NCBI RefSeq assembly: GCF_004340685.1
Contig: NZ_SLUN01000004.1
Coordinates: 124,001-188,000 of the forward strand
Direction: 5' to 3'
DNA length: 64,000 nt
DNA from: Hydrogenispora ethanolica
GTDB lineage: Bacteria; Bacillota; UBA4882; UBA8346
The position numbers were made by a program, and so were the translations under genes. Below, in pieces: positions 32,637 to 39,810 of the stretch. The notes under the pieces were generated by a model. That model saw only the letters and a program-made list of their open reading frames with translations. It searched no databases and was not told the origin of the DNA. Every line of letters begins with the position of its first letter. Positions within the stretch are counted from its first letter, which is position 1.

Positions 32637-34431
32637 CCGCAGCCGGTACCGGAAGCAGCTGGAGCGGTCGCTTAGCCAGTATTCGTCGGAGTTAAGCGTT
32701 CAAACCCGGAACCTGGCCGAATTCGTGCTGGAGAAACTCCAGGCCGGAGCGACTACCGAAAAGGCAATTAACCTGTCGATCAAAGAGACAGGTTTTTTTC
32801 ATGCCAATATGGAGGCGACAGTAGCGGCGATCTACCGGGCGGCCGCGGCCGGTTATGGCATCCTCCCTACGATGGTCGCCAATCCGGAGGGCGTGAAGCG
32901 AACGATTCTCAACGAGCCCTGGACGCCCGATGACATCCCGCTTTCCAGCCGCTTGCACGGAGCCCACCAACAGATGAAGCAAGACATCATCGACTCGGTG
33001 AACGTATCCCTCAAGCAACAAAAGACGCTCACCGAGATGTCCCGGAAGCTGTATGAGGGATATGGATATGGCCCGGACGTGAGCGGGCAAGCGGATTTGC
33101 CGGGATACTTAAGCAAACTCCGCCATGCGGCCCAGCGGGTGGCCGCCGGGGATAAAGCGGCTTTGCGGGAATATCAGACCGCATTGGCAAACGCCGAAAG
33201 CCGGATCGCGAAACTGGCACGCCGGGGGGCGCCGACCAAAGCTATGAAGGCAGCTTATTCCGAAATGGTGGATGCCGCGAAGACTCTCAACGAGAAGGCA
33301 TTAGAACGGGCCACCCGGACAGCCATCGAGGAACGCAGCCGGTATTACGCCGAACGCATTGCCAGAACCGAGTCGATGCGGGCCTATTACGAGGAAACCA
33401 TGGCTCAGTACCGGGACGATGACGATGTGATTGCCGTCCGCTGGGTGTTGTCCTCCCGGCATGCATTGCTGCCGTTCGATATTTGTGATCTGTATGCCAA
33501 CGCTAATCTGTACGGCCTGGGCAAGGGCGTTTACCCCAAAGACAAGGTCCCGGCAATTCCGGTTCATCCTCACTGCATGTGTACGCTCGAACCGGTATAC
33601 GTTGGGGAAATCGAGCCGGAGCGCCTGAAAAACATCAAGTTCAGCGGGAAAGCCGTGGATGAGTTTCTGACATCCTTGACGCTTGAGAAACAAAAGGCGC
33701 TACTCGGGACAGCGGGACAGAAAGCGTGGGCCAAGGGGAAGGGCTGGAAAGAATACTTACACTCATGGAAAAGTCCCGATGCGCCGATTTATAGATTTGA
33801 GAGCAAAGATTTTAACAATAAAGAGAAACAAGCAAAAGGGGAAAAATGGTATAATCAAGATGTAAAGCTAGTCTACGATAATATCGTTAAGCACGAACCC
33901 CAAATCACCAAGAATATCCGGAGTATCATATCCGCCGCCGGAGGCCAAATGAGGGGATTGGAATTTCGGCTCAAAACCGAGGAATCCTTCATGCGGAAAG
34001 TCAAGGCGGACTACGAGGCGGATCAAAAGAAAAACAGCAAAGTAACCTATACCCAAGTTGCCTTGGGAACCAATGATGTCATTCGCTATACAGCGGTTGC
34101 GGATGAGAATTCATTTTACGATTTATACCAGGATGTCATGGGTAAACTAAAGGCTGAAGGGTATGAACTGGTAAAGGTTAAGAATACCTGGAACGACGAT
34201 TCAAACCCCTACAAGGGGGTAAACGCAATTCTCCGTTCGCCGGGCGGCCAAAACTTCGAGCTTCAATTCCATACGCCTGACAGCTTTGATATGAAGCAAA
34301 ACAATCTTCATGTGTATTATGAGGAGTATCGTTCAGACTCGACATCGGCGGAACGAAAAGCAGAATTGCTGAGACTGATGTTCAAATTGTCCAGGGAACT
34401 TAAAAAGCCGAAATGGATTGAGAAGTTATGA
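32623..34431 (+). CDS. MuF minor head protein fused to RelA/SpoT-like toxin domain
   Basis: A 602-residue protein. Residues 1-330 are a normal Mu gpF/SPP1 gp7 minor head protein, with the MuF motif at about 244-325 (AERIARTESMRAYYEETM, PAIPVHPHCMCTLEPV). Residues about 405-602 resemble an alarmone synthetase: GLEFRLKTEESFMRKV (the ATP-binding R-x-K), NDVIRYTAVAD (metal Asp), NPYKGVNAILRSPGG (substrate Tyr) and NFELQFHT (E-x-Q-x-x-T). The His of the canonical YxSIH is Asn here. DNA becomes markedly AT-rich at 33780, at the domain junction. The next two genes probably supply immunity. Confidence 0.85.
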   Translation: MPKINRSRYRKQLERSLSQYSSELSVQTRNLAEFVLEKLQAGATTEKAINLSIKETGFFHANMEATVAAIYRAAAAGYGILPTMVANPEGVKRTILNEPWTPDDIPLSSRLHGAHQQMKQDIIDSVNVSLKQQKTLTEMSRKLYEGYGYGPDVSGQADLPGYLSKLRHAAQRVAAGDKAALREYQTALANAESRIAKLARRGAPTKAMKAAYSEMVDAAKTLNEKALERATRTAIEERSRYYAERIARTESMRAYYEETMAQYRDDDDVIAVRWVLSSRHALLPFDICDLYANANLYGLGKGVYPKDKVPAIPVHPHCMCTLEPVYVGEIEPERLKNIKFSGKAVDEFLTSLTLEKQKALLGTAGQKAWAKGKGWKEYLHSWKSPDAPIYRFESKDFNNKEKQAKGEKWYNQDVKLVYDNIVKHEPQITKNIRSIISAAGGQMRGLEFRLKTEESFMRKVKADYEADQKKNSKVTYTQVALGTNDVIRYTAVADENSFYDLYQDVMGKLKAEGYELVKVKNTWNDDSNPYKGVNAILRSPGGQNFELQFHTPDSFDMKQNNLHVYYEEYRSDSTSAERKAELLRLMFKLSRELKKPKWIEKL

Positions 34432-34446
34432 TAGGCGGTGAGACCG

Positions 34447-34677
34447 ATGCCTGAGGTTCAATATTATGCGATTACAAAATATAACACCACGAGAAACAAT
34501 CCTTTCTCTGTGGTGCGATTAAAAGAGGGCGTTTTTGAAGAGTATGAGAATGGAGCCTGGGTACAAACCGCTCAGTACGACCCTATTTTAATCGGCGAGT
34601 TTGTCGACTATGAGAGTATCAACCAAGCGGAAGCGCTTGAAATTATCAAGAAGCGGAAGAATCGGAATGTACAATGA
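34447..34677 (+). CDS. small protein between toxin and hydrolase
   Basis: Seventy-six residues: MPEVQYYAITKYNTTRNNPF, IGEFVDYESINQAEALEIIK. A GTG nine bases upstream is an alternative start. Its stop overlaps the HD hydrolase start by 11 bp. Small acidic proteins in this slot of polymorphic-toxin loci often assist immunity or form a complex; here the role is unknown. Confidence 0.65.
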   Translation: MPEVQYYAITKYNTTRNNPFSVVRLKEGVFEEYENGAWVQTAQYDPILIGEFVDYESINQAEALEIIKKRKNRNVQ

Positions 34678-35089
34678 AGCGCTGAATCTTGCGAAAGCGG
34701 CCCACGAAGGCCAATTCGATAAAGGGGGCAACCCCTATATTCTTCATCCTATCGCAGTATCCGAGATGGTGAAGACCGAGGATGAAAAGATCGTGGCCTT
34801 GTTGCATGACGTTGTCGAAGATACCTCAATCACCTTGGATGATTTGCGGAAACGCGGTTTTTCTCCACGAATTGTCGATGCAGTAGACGCAATTACCAAG
34901 CGGGATGGCGTTGGCTACGAAGAATATATCCGGCGGGTTAGCCAAAATTCTCTTGCGCGAAACGTTAAAATTGCAGATATGACCCATAACATGGATTTGA
35001 GTCGGATAGCGAACCCAAGCCAAAAGGATTTTGAGAGGATCGCGCGTTATGAAAAAACCCTCCGGTTGCTCTCGGTAAAAAACAGTTAA
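34667..35089 (+). CDS. small alarmone hydrolase (SpoT/MESH1-like HD)
   Basis: A 140-residue HD protein. The metal-binding set H13 (AKAAHEGQFDKGGNPYILHP), HDVVED (H47-D48 and the E51-D52 pair) and D104 (NVKIADMTHNMDL) is complete, matching the RelA/SpoT hydrolase HDxxED signature, so it should be active. In characterised toxSAS pairs such as FaRel/ATfaRel an SAH enzyme of this type neutralises the synthetase. Placement directly behind the MuF-fused synthetase-like domain argues for immunity. Its central part is duplicated at 36183-36343. Confidence 0.88.
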   Translation: MYNEALNLAKAAHEGQFDKGGNPYILHPIAVSEMVKTEDEKIVALLHDVVEDTSITLDDLRKRGFSPRIVDAVDAITKRDGVGYEEYIRRVSQNSLARNVKIADMTHNMDLSRIANPSQKDFERIARYEKTLRLLSVKNS

Positions 35090-35090
35090 T

Positions 35091-35160
35091 TACCGCCAAT
35101 TGAGGCGGTTTTTAACTACAAGAGCTTTCCAGGAGTCGGTCTTGGAGGCTCTTTTATTTT
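35091..35160 (+). terminator. tandem terminators after the alarmone locus
   Basis: ACCGCC/GGCGGT (35092-35109) with TTTTT, then AGAGC...GCTCT (35121-35152) with TTTATTTT. Confidence 0.7.
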
Positions 35161-35219
35161 CGCATAAAAAATGATATAGAATTGACACATAAAACATTAA
35201 AAATTCGTACAAAAAGTCC

Positions 35220-35303
35220 TTGCGAAACTATAAGTTATATACGATAATAGAAGTGTCAATTTGCACACATGCAAAGCATGTATGGATACCATGCATGCTT
35301 TGC
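35220..35303 (+). promoter_or_regulatory. promoter and long palindrome before the GNAT pair
   Basis: TTGCGA (35220-35225), 17-bp spacer, GATAAT (35243-35248). Downstream at 35271-35303 a 33-bp near-perfect palindrome, GCAAAGCATGTATGG with its complement and one mismatch, lies in the 5' leader. Likely a toxin-antitoxin autoregulatory operator or leader hairpin. Confidence 0.6.
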
Positions 35304-35377
35304 CCACTGAATACATAAACTGTATTTGGTGATGCCTATTGAAAAAGTATTTCAATAAAGAGAAGGAGGTCAGGCTA

Positions 35378-35527
35378 ATGGCGAAACCGATCGAAGCAAC
35401 ACCAATCCTTCGAGGTCAAGATCTATTGAGTCTTGTACAAGATGCTCAAAGACCTGACCGAGGTAAGGAAAAAAGACGAATTGCCCGTGAATTACTTCGG
35501 ATAGCTACGAGCGGCGGGAAGTGCTAA
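35378..35527 (+). CDS. putative antitoxin of GNAT pair
   Basis: Forty-nine residues from ATG with AAGGAGGTCAG upstream; an in-frame TTG at 35339 is less likely. MAKPIEATPILRGQDLLSLV fits the short PIxATPxLxGxD proteins that accompany GNAT genes in Firmicutes. It ends one codon before the acetyltransferase start. Confidence 0.6.
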   Translation: MAKPIEATPILRGQDLLSLVQDAQRPDRGKEKRRIARELLRIATSGGKC

Positions 35528-36076
35528 ATGTTTGATCCGATATATGAGCAATTAGCGGAACAAATGGTGTTGGTAAATTATTCCCCGGGTTATAAACTCG
35601 GGGAATTTGATTGTGGAATTCCTGAATATAATGTTTTTATTCAAAACGACGCTGAAAGTTTGATTGATTTAAATTTTACTCAAATCAAATTACTCATAAA
35701 CAAAAATAATGCAGATGTAGTTGGCTATATCGCATTATGTTCTGACTCATTTTTTGTAGATAAAGCAGAAAAGGAAAAATATAACATACAATTTTCGACA
35801 TTTCCAGCACTTAAAATCGGTAAATTGGCTGTACATCAAAATTATCGCGGTAGGAAAATAGGACATTATCTAATTTTTCTTACCCTCGGAATCGTCGAAT
35901 CAATGAATGAAATGGGAGTGGCTTGCCGCTTTATAACCGTCGATGCCGATATGGAGTTCGATCCAAATACGCCGCTGTTTTATGAAAAGTTTGGATTTGT
36001 ATATAATGAACACGGTGTTTATCAAGGATTAAAACGAAAGACCCGTAGTATGAGATATGATATATACAATGAATAA
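35528..36076 (+). CDS. GNAT-family acetyltransferase, possible TacT/AtaT-like toxin
   Basis: A 182-residue GNAT protein. EFDCGIPEYNVFIQNDA near residue 26 mirrors the F-x-C-G-x-x-x-L-N-x-F/W-L signature of tRNA-acetylating TA toxins. The acetyl-CoA loop is QNYRGRKIG (about 104-112) and the general acid Tyr is in FYEKFGF (152). Together with the small upstream gene and own promoter it forms a probable type II module; a housekeeping acetyltransferase remains possible. Confidence 0.72.
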   Translation: MFDPIYEQLAEQMVLVNYSPGYKLGEFDCGIPEYNVFIQNDAESLIDLNFTQIKLLINKNNADVVGYIALCSDSFFVDKAEKEKYNIQFSTFPALKIGKLAVHQNYRGRKIGHYLIFLTLGIVESMNEMGVACRFITVDADMEFDPNTPLFYEKFGFVYNEHGVYQGLKRKTRSMRYDIYNE

Positions 36077-36082
36077 TTGGAC

Positions 36083-36137
36083 TGAAAGCCTTCGGGCTTT
36101 TTTGTTTTTTCCTCAACCGCTTCGGCGGTTTTTTTAT
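36083..36137 (+). terminator. two consecutive terminators
   Basis: AAAGCC-TTCG-GGCTTT with T6, then AACCGC-TTCG-GCGGTT with T7. The second lies within repeat unit R1. Confidence 0.75.
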
Positions 36138-36182
36138 GTCCAAATGAAAGAAGGTGATCAGGATGGGTAACCGTCCTCAATA
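36111..36182 (+). repeat. direct repeat unit R1-R2 (intact)
   Basis: R1 (36111-36145) recurs at 38557-38591 with one difference, and R2 (36144-36182) recurs at 38939-38977 with one difference. R2 carries GAAGGTGATCAGG and a six-codon frame MGNRPQ-stop preserved in both copies by a synonymous GGT/GGC change. Confidence 0.85.
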
Positions 36183-36343
36183 GCGGTTTTTCTCCAAGAA
36201 TTGTCGATGTAGTAGACGCAATTACCAAGCGGGATGGCGTTAACTACGAAGAATATATCCGGCGGGTTAGCCAAAATTCTCTTGCGCGAAGCGTTAAAAT
36301 TGCAGATATGACCCATAACATGGATTTGAGTCGGATAACGAAC
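36183..36343 (+). pseudogene. truncated duplicate of the alarmone hydrolase
   Basis: 161 bp match 34854-35014 inside the HD gene with six mismatches (about 96%). The copy begins at GCGGTTTTTCTCC exactly after repeat R2, lacks the start and the HDxxED motif, and is cut off where HicAB upstream DNA begins. It is an orphan fragment, probably the remains of a former second toxin-immunity cassette or a displaced gene end. Confidence 0.9.
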
Positions 36344-36346
36344 ATA

Positions 36347-36367
36347 TTGACACCATATTTGGTGTCA
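36347..36367 (+). promoter_or_regulatory. hicAB promoter with overlapping operator
   Basis: TTGACA (36347-36352) overlaps the perfect palindrome TGACACCA-TATT-TGGTGTCA (36348-36367), suited to autorepression by HicB. The -10 is less clear (TGATAT or ATATTG). Confidence 0.6.
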
Positions 36368-36397
36368 TGATATTGTTGAGATAATGGAGGAAGACCG

Positions 36398-36649
36398 GTG
36401 AGTAAAAAGGAAAAGCTATTTGAAAAAATGAAGAATAACCCCAAAAATGTCCGATTTGAAGCTCTCCGGAATATTCTGCTGGGATTAGGATTCATCGAAC
36501 GGCAGTCGCGAAAAGGAACGAGTCATTACGTATATACTAAAGATGATATTATTCTGACTATTCCTAAAAAGACGCCGCTTAATCAAATTTACGTTATGGA
36601 AGCTTTGGATGCCATTGAAAGGGTCTTGCAAGAGCAAGAGGAGGAATGA
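36398..36649 (+). CDS. hicA: HicA mRNA-interferase toxin
   Basis: An 83-residue dsRBD-like toxin; RLR-type core replaced by RFEALRNILLGLGFIERQ and the catalytic His in RKGTSHYVY. The IILTIPKK segment matches HicA. GTG start with GGAGG 7 nt upstream. Overlaps none; the antitoxin follows by 3 bp. Confidence 0.9.
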   Translation: MSKKEKLFEKMKNNPKNVRFEALRNILLGLGFIERQSRKGTSHYVYTKDDIILTIPKKTPLNQIYVMEALDAIERVLQEQEEE

Positions 36650-36652
36650 CCC

Positions 36653-37027
36653 ATGGAAAAGAATTTGGACTATTATCTTAGTTTGAATTACCCGTTCATC
36701 GTTCGAAAGGATAAAGACGGAACTTTTTGCATTAAATATCCCGATTTGCCCGGATGTATTAGCTGCGGTGACACATTAGAAGAAGCAGTGACTATGGGTG
36801 AAGATGCAAAAGTCAGTTGGATAGAAGTGGCTTTAGAAAAGGGGATGCCAATCCCGGAACCTAGCGATATGGAGGATAATACCTATACCGGGAATTTTCG
36901 TTTGCGGATGCCAAAGACTCTACATCGAGACCTGGCACAGCGCGCAGCTGTCGAAGGAGTCAGCATGAATCAGTATTGCATCTATCTTCTGGGAAAGGAA
37001 TTCGAGCGAGAGCATCCACGGCAATGA
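36653..37027 (+). CDS. hicB: HicB antitoxin
   Basis: A 124-residue protein; HicB partial RNase H fold at about 5-70 (YPDLPGCISCGDTLEEAVTM) and a C-terminal ribbon-helix-helix at about 85-120 (FRLRMPKTLHRDLAQRAAVE) for operator binding. It partners HicA upstream. A strong terminator follows. Confidence 0.92.
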   Translation: MEKNLDYYLSLNYPFIVRKDKDGTFCIKYPDLPGCISCGDTLEEAVTMGEDAKVSWIEVALEKGMPIPEPSDMEDNTYTGNFRLRMPKTLHRDLAQRAAVEGVSMNQYCIYLLGKEFEREHPRQ

Positions 37028-37037
37028 AAAATCCAAT

Positions 37038-37062
37038 GACCGTCCGAAAAGGACGGTTTTTG
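37038..37062 (+). terminator. hicAB terminator
   Basis: ACCGTCC and GGACGGT stem with GAAAA loop, then TTTTTG. Confidence 0.85.
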
Positions 37063-37090
37063 TTTATTTTAGAAAGGAAATGAACGCCCC

Positions 37091-37119
37091 TTGACAACAT
37101 AAGTTTACAATTGTATAAT
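37091..37119 (+). promoter_or_regulatory. consensus sigma-A promoter
   Basis: TTGACA (37091-37096), exactly 17 bp, TATAAT (37114-37119): a perfect consensus driving the RHH gene and possibly the antirepressor. Confidence 0.85.
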
Positions 37120-37152
37120 AATAAACAGATAAACATGTAAAGGGGTGATTGA

Positions 37153-37290
37153 TTGCGTGTAAGTTTTACTACTACCTTGGAGAAGGAATTAATTGACAAA
37201 CTAAAAATCGAAGCTATCAAGCAGGGACTAAATGTTAACGACATCTTAGAATTGCTAATCGAAGAGTATTTAAAGAAGCAAAAAAAATAG
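37153..37290 (+). CDS. ribbon-helix-helix (CopG-like) protein
   Basis: Forty-five residues from TTG after AGGGGTGATTGA. RVSFTTTLEKELIDKLKIEA, KQGLNVNDILELLIEEYLKK: canonical beta strand plus two helices. With a perfect promoter upstream it could be an autoregulated lysogen-expressed repressor for the antirepressor operon. Confidence 0.75.
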   Translation: MRVSFTTTLEKELIDKLKIEAIKQGLNVNDILELLIEEYLKKQKK

Positions 37291-37455
37291 AAGAAGCCGG
37301 TAAATGTCCTGGCAGACCCCCGACTTCTTCTTGAGACAACCCCCGAAGGGATGCTTCGTGACTATTATAGCATATTTGATTTGTATGTTCAAATATGTGA
37401 TTGTATGTCATTGTATGTCGTCCTCTTTCGGGCAAAAGAAAGGGGATTTTTTATT

Positions 37456-37614
37456 TTGGAAAATATCGATTCGATTGAAAAGGTAGATTCCTTGATTTTA
37501 CTAACCTCTCTTCGGCTTAGGGAATTGTCTGTAATAAAGGAAAAGTTGGAACAGAAACTTGCTCAGGCTAACGAAGGAGGTTCCGACTATGTTGGCAAAC
37601 GCAGCATGTGCTGA
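37456..37614 (+). CDS. 52-aa coiled-coil peptide
   Basis: TTG start after AAAGGGGA. IDSIEKVDSLILLTSLRLRE then a Lys/Glu-rich coil KEKLEQKLAQANEGG. Overlaps the next gene by 26 bp in another frame. Unknown function. Confidence 0.45.
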   Translation: MENIDSIEKVDSLILLTSLRLRELSVIKEKLEQKLAQANEGGSDYVGKRSMC

Positions 37615-37759
37615 AAATCAACCTCAAGAAGTCGCCGCCCCAAAAGAGCCCAAGCGGATTGATTTTACTTACTTTTATTATGAAGGAGACATACATTTTT
37701 CGCCCATAGAGGTTACAAAAATTGGGGAAACACTATCGGAGGTGTGCGTGAATGGATAA
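37589..37759 (+). CDS. 56-aa hypothetical protein
   Basis: ATG with GAAGGAGG 8 nt upstream. MLANAACAENQPQEVAAPKE followed by a beta-rich DFTYFYYEGDIHFSPIEVTK. It overlaps the antirepressor start by 8 bp. Unknown function. Confidence 0.55.
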   Translation: MLANAACAENQPQEVAAPKEPKRIDFTYFYYEGDIHFSPIEVTKIGETLSEVCVNG

Positions 37760-38537
37760 TCTGCAAATTTTCAATTATGAGTCCAATCAAATTCGAACGG
37801 TGGTTAAGGACGGCGAACCGTGGTTCGTGGCGAAGGATGTTTGTGAGATTTTAGGGTTGGAACAAGTTTCACGAGCAATGGACAGATTAGAAGATGATGA
37901 GAGGGGGTTAATAAAAGTAACCCACCCCCAAAACGCAAGTAAGATAATTGAAGTAAATGGAGTTAACGAACCCGGATTATATCAATTAATTATGGCTTCT
38001 AACAAACCCGAAGCCAAAGAATTTAAACGGTGGGTTACTCACACGGTAATCCCATCCATCCGAAAACATGGCGCTTACCTTACCCCGGCAAAGATTGAAG
38101 AGGTTTTACTTAATCCGGATACCATCATTCGATTGGCGACTGATTTAAAGCAGGAACGCCAAAAGCGGATCGAGCTTGAAGAAAAAATCGAAGATCAAAA
38201 ACCCAAGGTTCTTTTCGCCGATGCGGTTACAACCAGTAAAAGCTCCGTCCTAGTTGGAGAGCTTGCAAAGATTCTCAAGCAAAACGGCATTGAGATTGGT
38301 CAGAACCGACTTTTCGAATGGCTTCGTGAAGAAGGATATCTTTGTAAAGCCGGAGAGAACTATAACCTTCCAACTCAATATTCAATGGAATTGGAATTAA
38401 TGGAGATCAAAAAGGTTACTATCAACAATCCAGATGGAAGCTCTAGAATCACCCGAACGCCTAAAATTACCGGAAAAGGGCAGGTATATTTTGTAAATAA
38501 GTTTTTAGAACAAAGAGGTAAGAAGAAAACCGCTTGA
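37752..38537 (+). CDS. second phage antirepressor, BRO-N + KilAC
   Basis: A 261-residue protein. BRO-N about 5-108 (WFVAKDVCEILGLEQVSRAM) differs substantially from that of the 7402 gene. From KHGAYLTPAKIEEVLL onward (about residue 100-252) both DNA and protein are almost identical, and they diverge again at the last ten residues. The module position, far from the immunity region and next to an RHH gene, suggests a separate control circuit. Confidence 0.9.
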   Translation: MDNLQIFNYESNQIRTVVKDGEPWFVAKDVCEILGLEQVSRAMDRLEDDERGLIKVTHPQNASKIIEVNGVNEPGLYQLIMASNKPEAKEFKRWVTHTVIPSIRKHGAYLTPAKIEEVLLNPDTIIRLATDLKQERQKRIELEEKIEDQKPKVLFADAVTTSKSSVLVGELAKILKQNGIEIGQNRLFEWLREEGYLCKAGENYNLPTQYSMELELMEIKKVTINNPDGSSRITRTPKITGKGQVYFVNKFLEQRGKKKTA

Positions 38538-38556
38538 TTGGGCTCTTTTATTTTCC

Positions 38557-38591
38557 CCTCAACCGCTTCGCCGGTTTTTTTATGTCCAAAT
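38557..38591 (+). repeat. direct repeat R1, second copy (with terminator)
   Basis: Matches 36111-36145 with one base change. Contains AACCG...CGGTT followed by T7, acting as terminator for the antirepressor. Confidence 0.8.
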
Positions 38592-38676
38592 TGCAGTGGT
38601 CCACCTCTGCCACGAAGGCCGGTCATATATTCACCCCGGCCTCCCTGATTTGCATTATTCGAGAGGAGTCAGAGAT

Positions 38677-38907
38677 ATGAAAGATTATGGTATCTGGTTG
38701 AAAAGCGGCGGCTATATTGAAGGAACCATGGATGACAAAGAAGCGGAGCGGCTGCAGAAGTGCCTTCATGGCGAGTGCGGCAATGAATTGGAAGAGTTTA
38801 CAGATACGGAAGGCAAACTTTTTTGCCGCCGTTCGCACATAGTGGCCATTGCTATCAAAGAACCATTCATCAAAGAAGAAATGGGGTTCAAAAAAGTTAA
38901 CCGTTGA
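38677..38907 (+). CDS. 76-aa hypothetical protein
   Basis: ATG after GAGAGGAGTCAGAGAT. MKDYGIWLKSGGYIEGTMDD ... ELEEFTDTEGKLFCRRSHIV. Alpha/beta with an SH3-like feel; typical of small phage proteins with a membrane-free sequence. It separates repeats R1 and R2. Confidence 0.6.
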   Translation: MKDYGIWLKSGGYIEGTMDDKEAERLQKCLHGECGNELEEFTDTEGKLFCRRSHIVAIAIKEPFIKEEMGFKKVNR

Positions 38908-38938
38908 TTAAGATACAGCGGTTTTCATAGATATTTTC

Positions 38939-38977
38939 ATGAAAGAAGGTGATCAGGATGGGCAACCGTCCTCAATA
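38939..38977 (+). repeat. direct repeat R2, second copy
   Basis: Matches 36144-36182 with one base change, plus a TAG/TAA stop at the end of MGNRPQ. It lies directly before the head-gene terminator and scaffold gene. Confidence 0.8.
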
Positions 38978-38981
38978 ACCC

Positions 38982-39004
38982 CGGCGCCGAAAGGCGCTTT
39001 TTTC
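38982..39004 (+). terminator. terminator before the scaffold gene
   Basis: GCGCC-GAAA-GGCGC followed by T6. It would isolate the toxin island from the head operon unless late transcription is antiterminated. Confidence 0.8.
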
Positions 39005-39033
39005 ATGCCTAAATTTAAAGGAGGATGAAGCAT

Positions 39034-39804
39034 TTGACACTGGAGGAACTGTTACAAGCCCTCGGCCAACTGCCGGAGGGTCAAAAGTTTGTGGATGCGC
39101 TGAAAGCCGCCATTGCCGCTAAAGATGCGGAGATCGTTCAAAAGACCAACCAATATAAGACGGCGTCCAAGGCTCAAAAGGACGCCGAGGCCAAACTCCA
39201 GGCCGCCAACGAGCGCCTTGCCAAATTCCAAGAGCACATCGACATCGATCTGGAGACTGAAGACCTGGATGCCGCCTTGGAAGAGTGGAAGTCGAAACAA
39301 CTCGAACAGGCCAAAGCCGGGGGAGCCACGCCGCCGGAGATCGCCCAACTGCAAAAGGACATGTCCAAGCTGCAACGGGAACTCAAAAAAGCGGTGGAAG
39401 CCCAGGCCGCGGCCGAGAAAAAGGCCAGCGAAGAGACGGCCAAACGCCAGAACAGCGAGAGAACCCGGGCGCTGCTCGGAGCCTTGACCGAGGGGAAAGC
39501 CATTAAGCCGGAGCAGCTGATCAAAGTCCTCGCCGATCGGGTCAAGGTCACCGACGACGATTCGCTGGTTTTTCTTAAAGAAGACGGCGAGGAAAGCTCA
39601 GTGGCAGACGGCGTCAAAAGCTGGCTGGAAGCCAATCCCGAGTTTCTGATTAACAACCAGATTCCCGGCGGCGGATCTGCGAACGGGGGCGGGAAAGGAG
39701 CTCAAGCCGGGAGCTTCGGCAAAGAACTGGCGAAAGGAGCCAGCGTTGAGCAGACCCCGGCCATGCAAAAAGCACAAGAAACATACTTCGGAAAAGGAGC
39801 GTAA
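39034..39804 (+). CDS. capsid scaffolding protein
   Basis: About 256 residues. TTG with AAGGAGG 9 nt upstream is preferred; an ATG at 39025 directly touches the RBS. Long coiled coil (KDAEIVQKTNQYKTASKAQK ... KLQRELKKAVEAQAAAEKKA), then a globular C-terminus EGKAIKPEQLIKVLADRVKV and a Gly-rich tail. Gene order before the capsid gene and composition are those of GP20-type scaffolds. Confidence 0.85.
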   Translation: MTLEELLQALGQLPEGQKFVDALKAAIAAKDAEIVQKTNQYKTASKAQKDAEAKLQAANERLAKFQEHIDIDLETEDLDAALEEWKSKQLEQAKAGGATPPEIAQLQKDMSKLQRELKKAVEAQAAAEKKASEETAKRQNSERTRALLGALTEGKAIKPEQLIKVLADRVKVTDDDSLVFLKEDGEESSVADGVKSWLEANPEFLINNQIPGGGSANGGGKGAQAGSFGKELAKGASVEQTPAMQKAQETYFGKGA

Positions 39805-39810
39805 AGAGAC

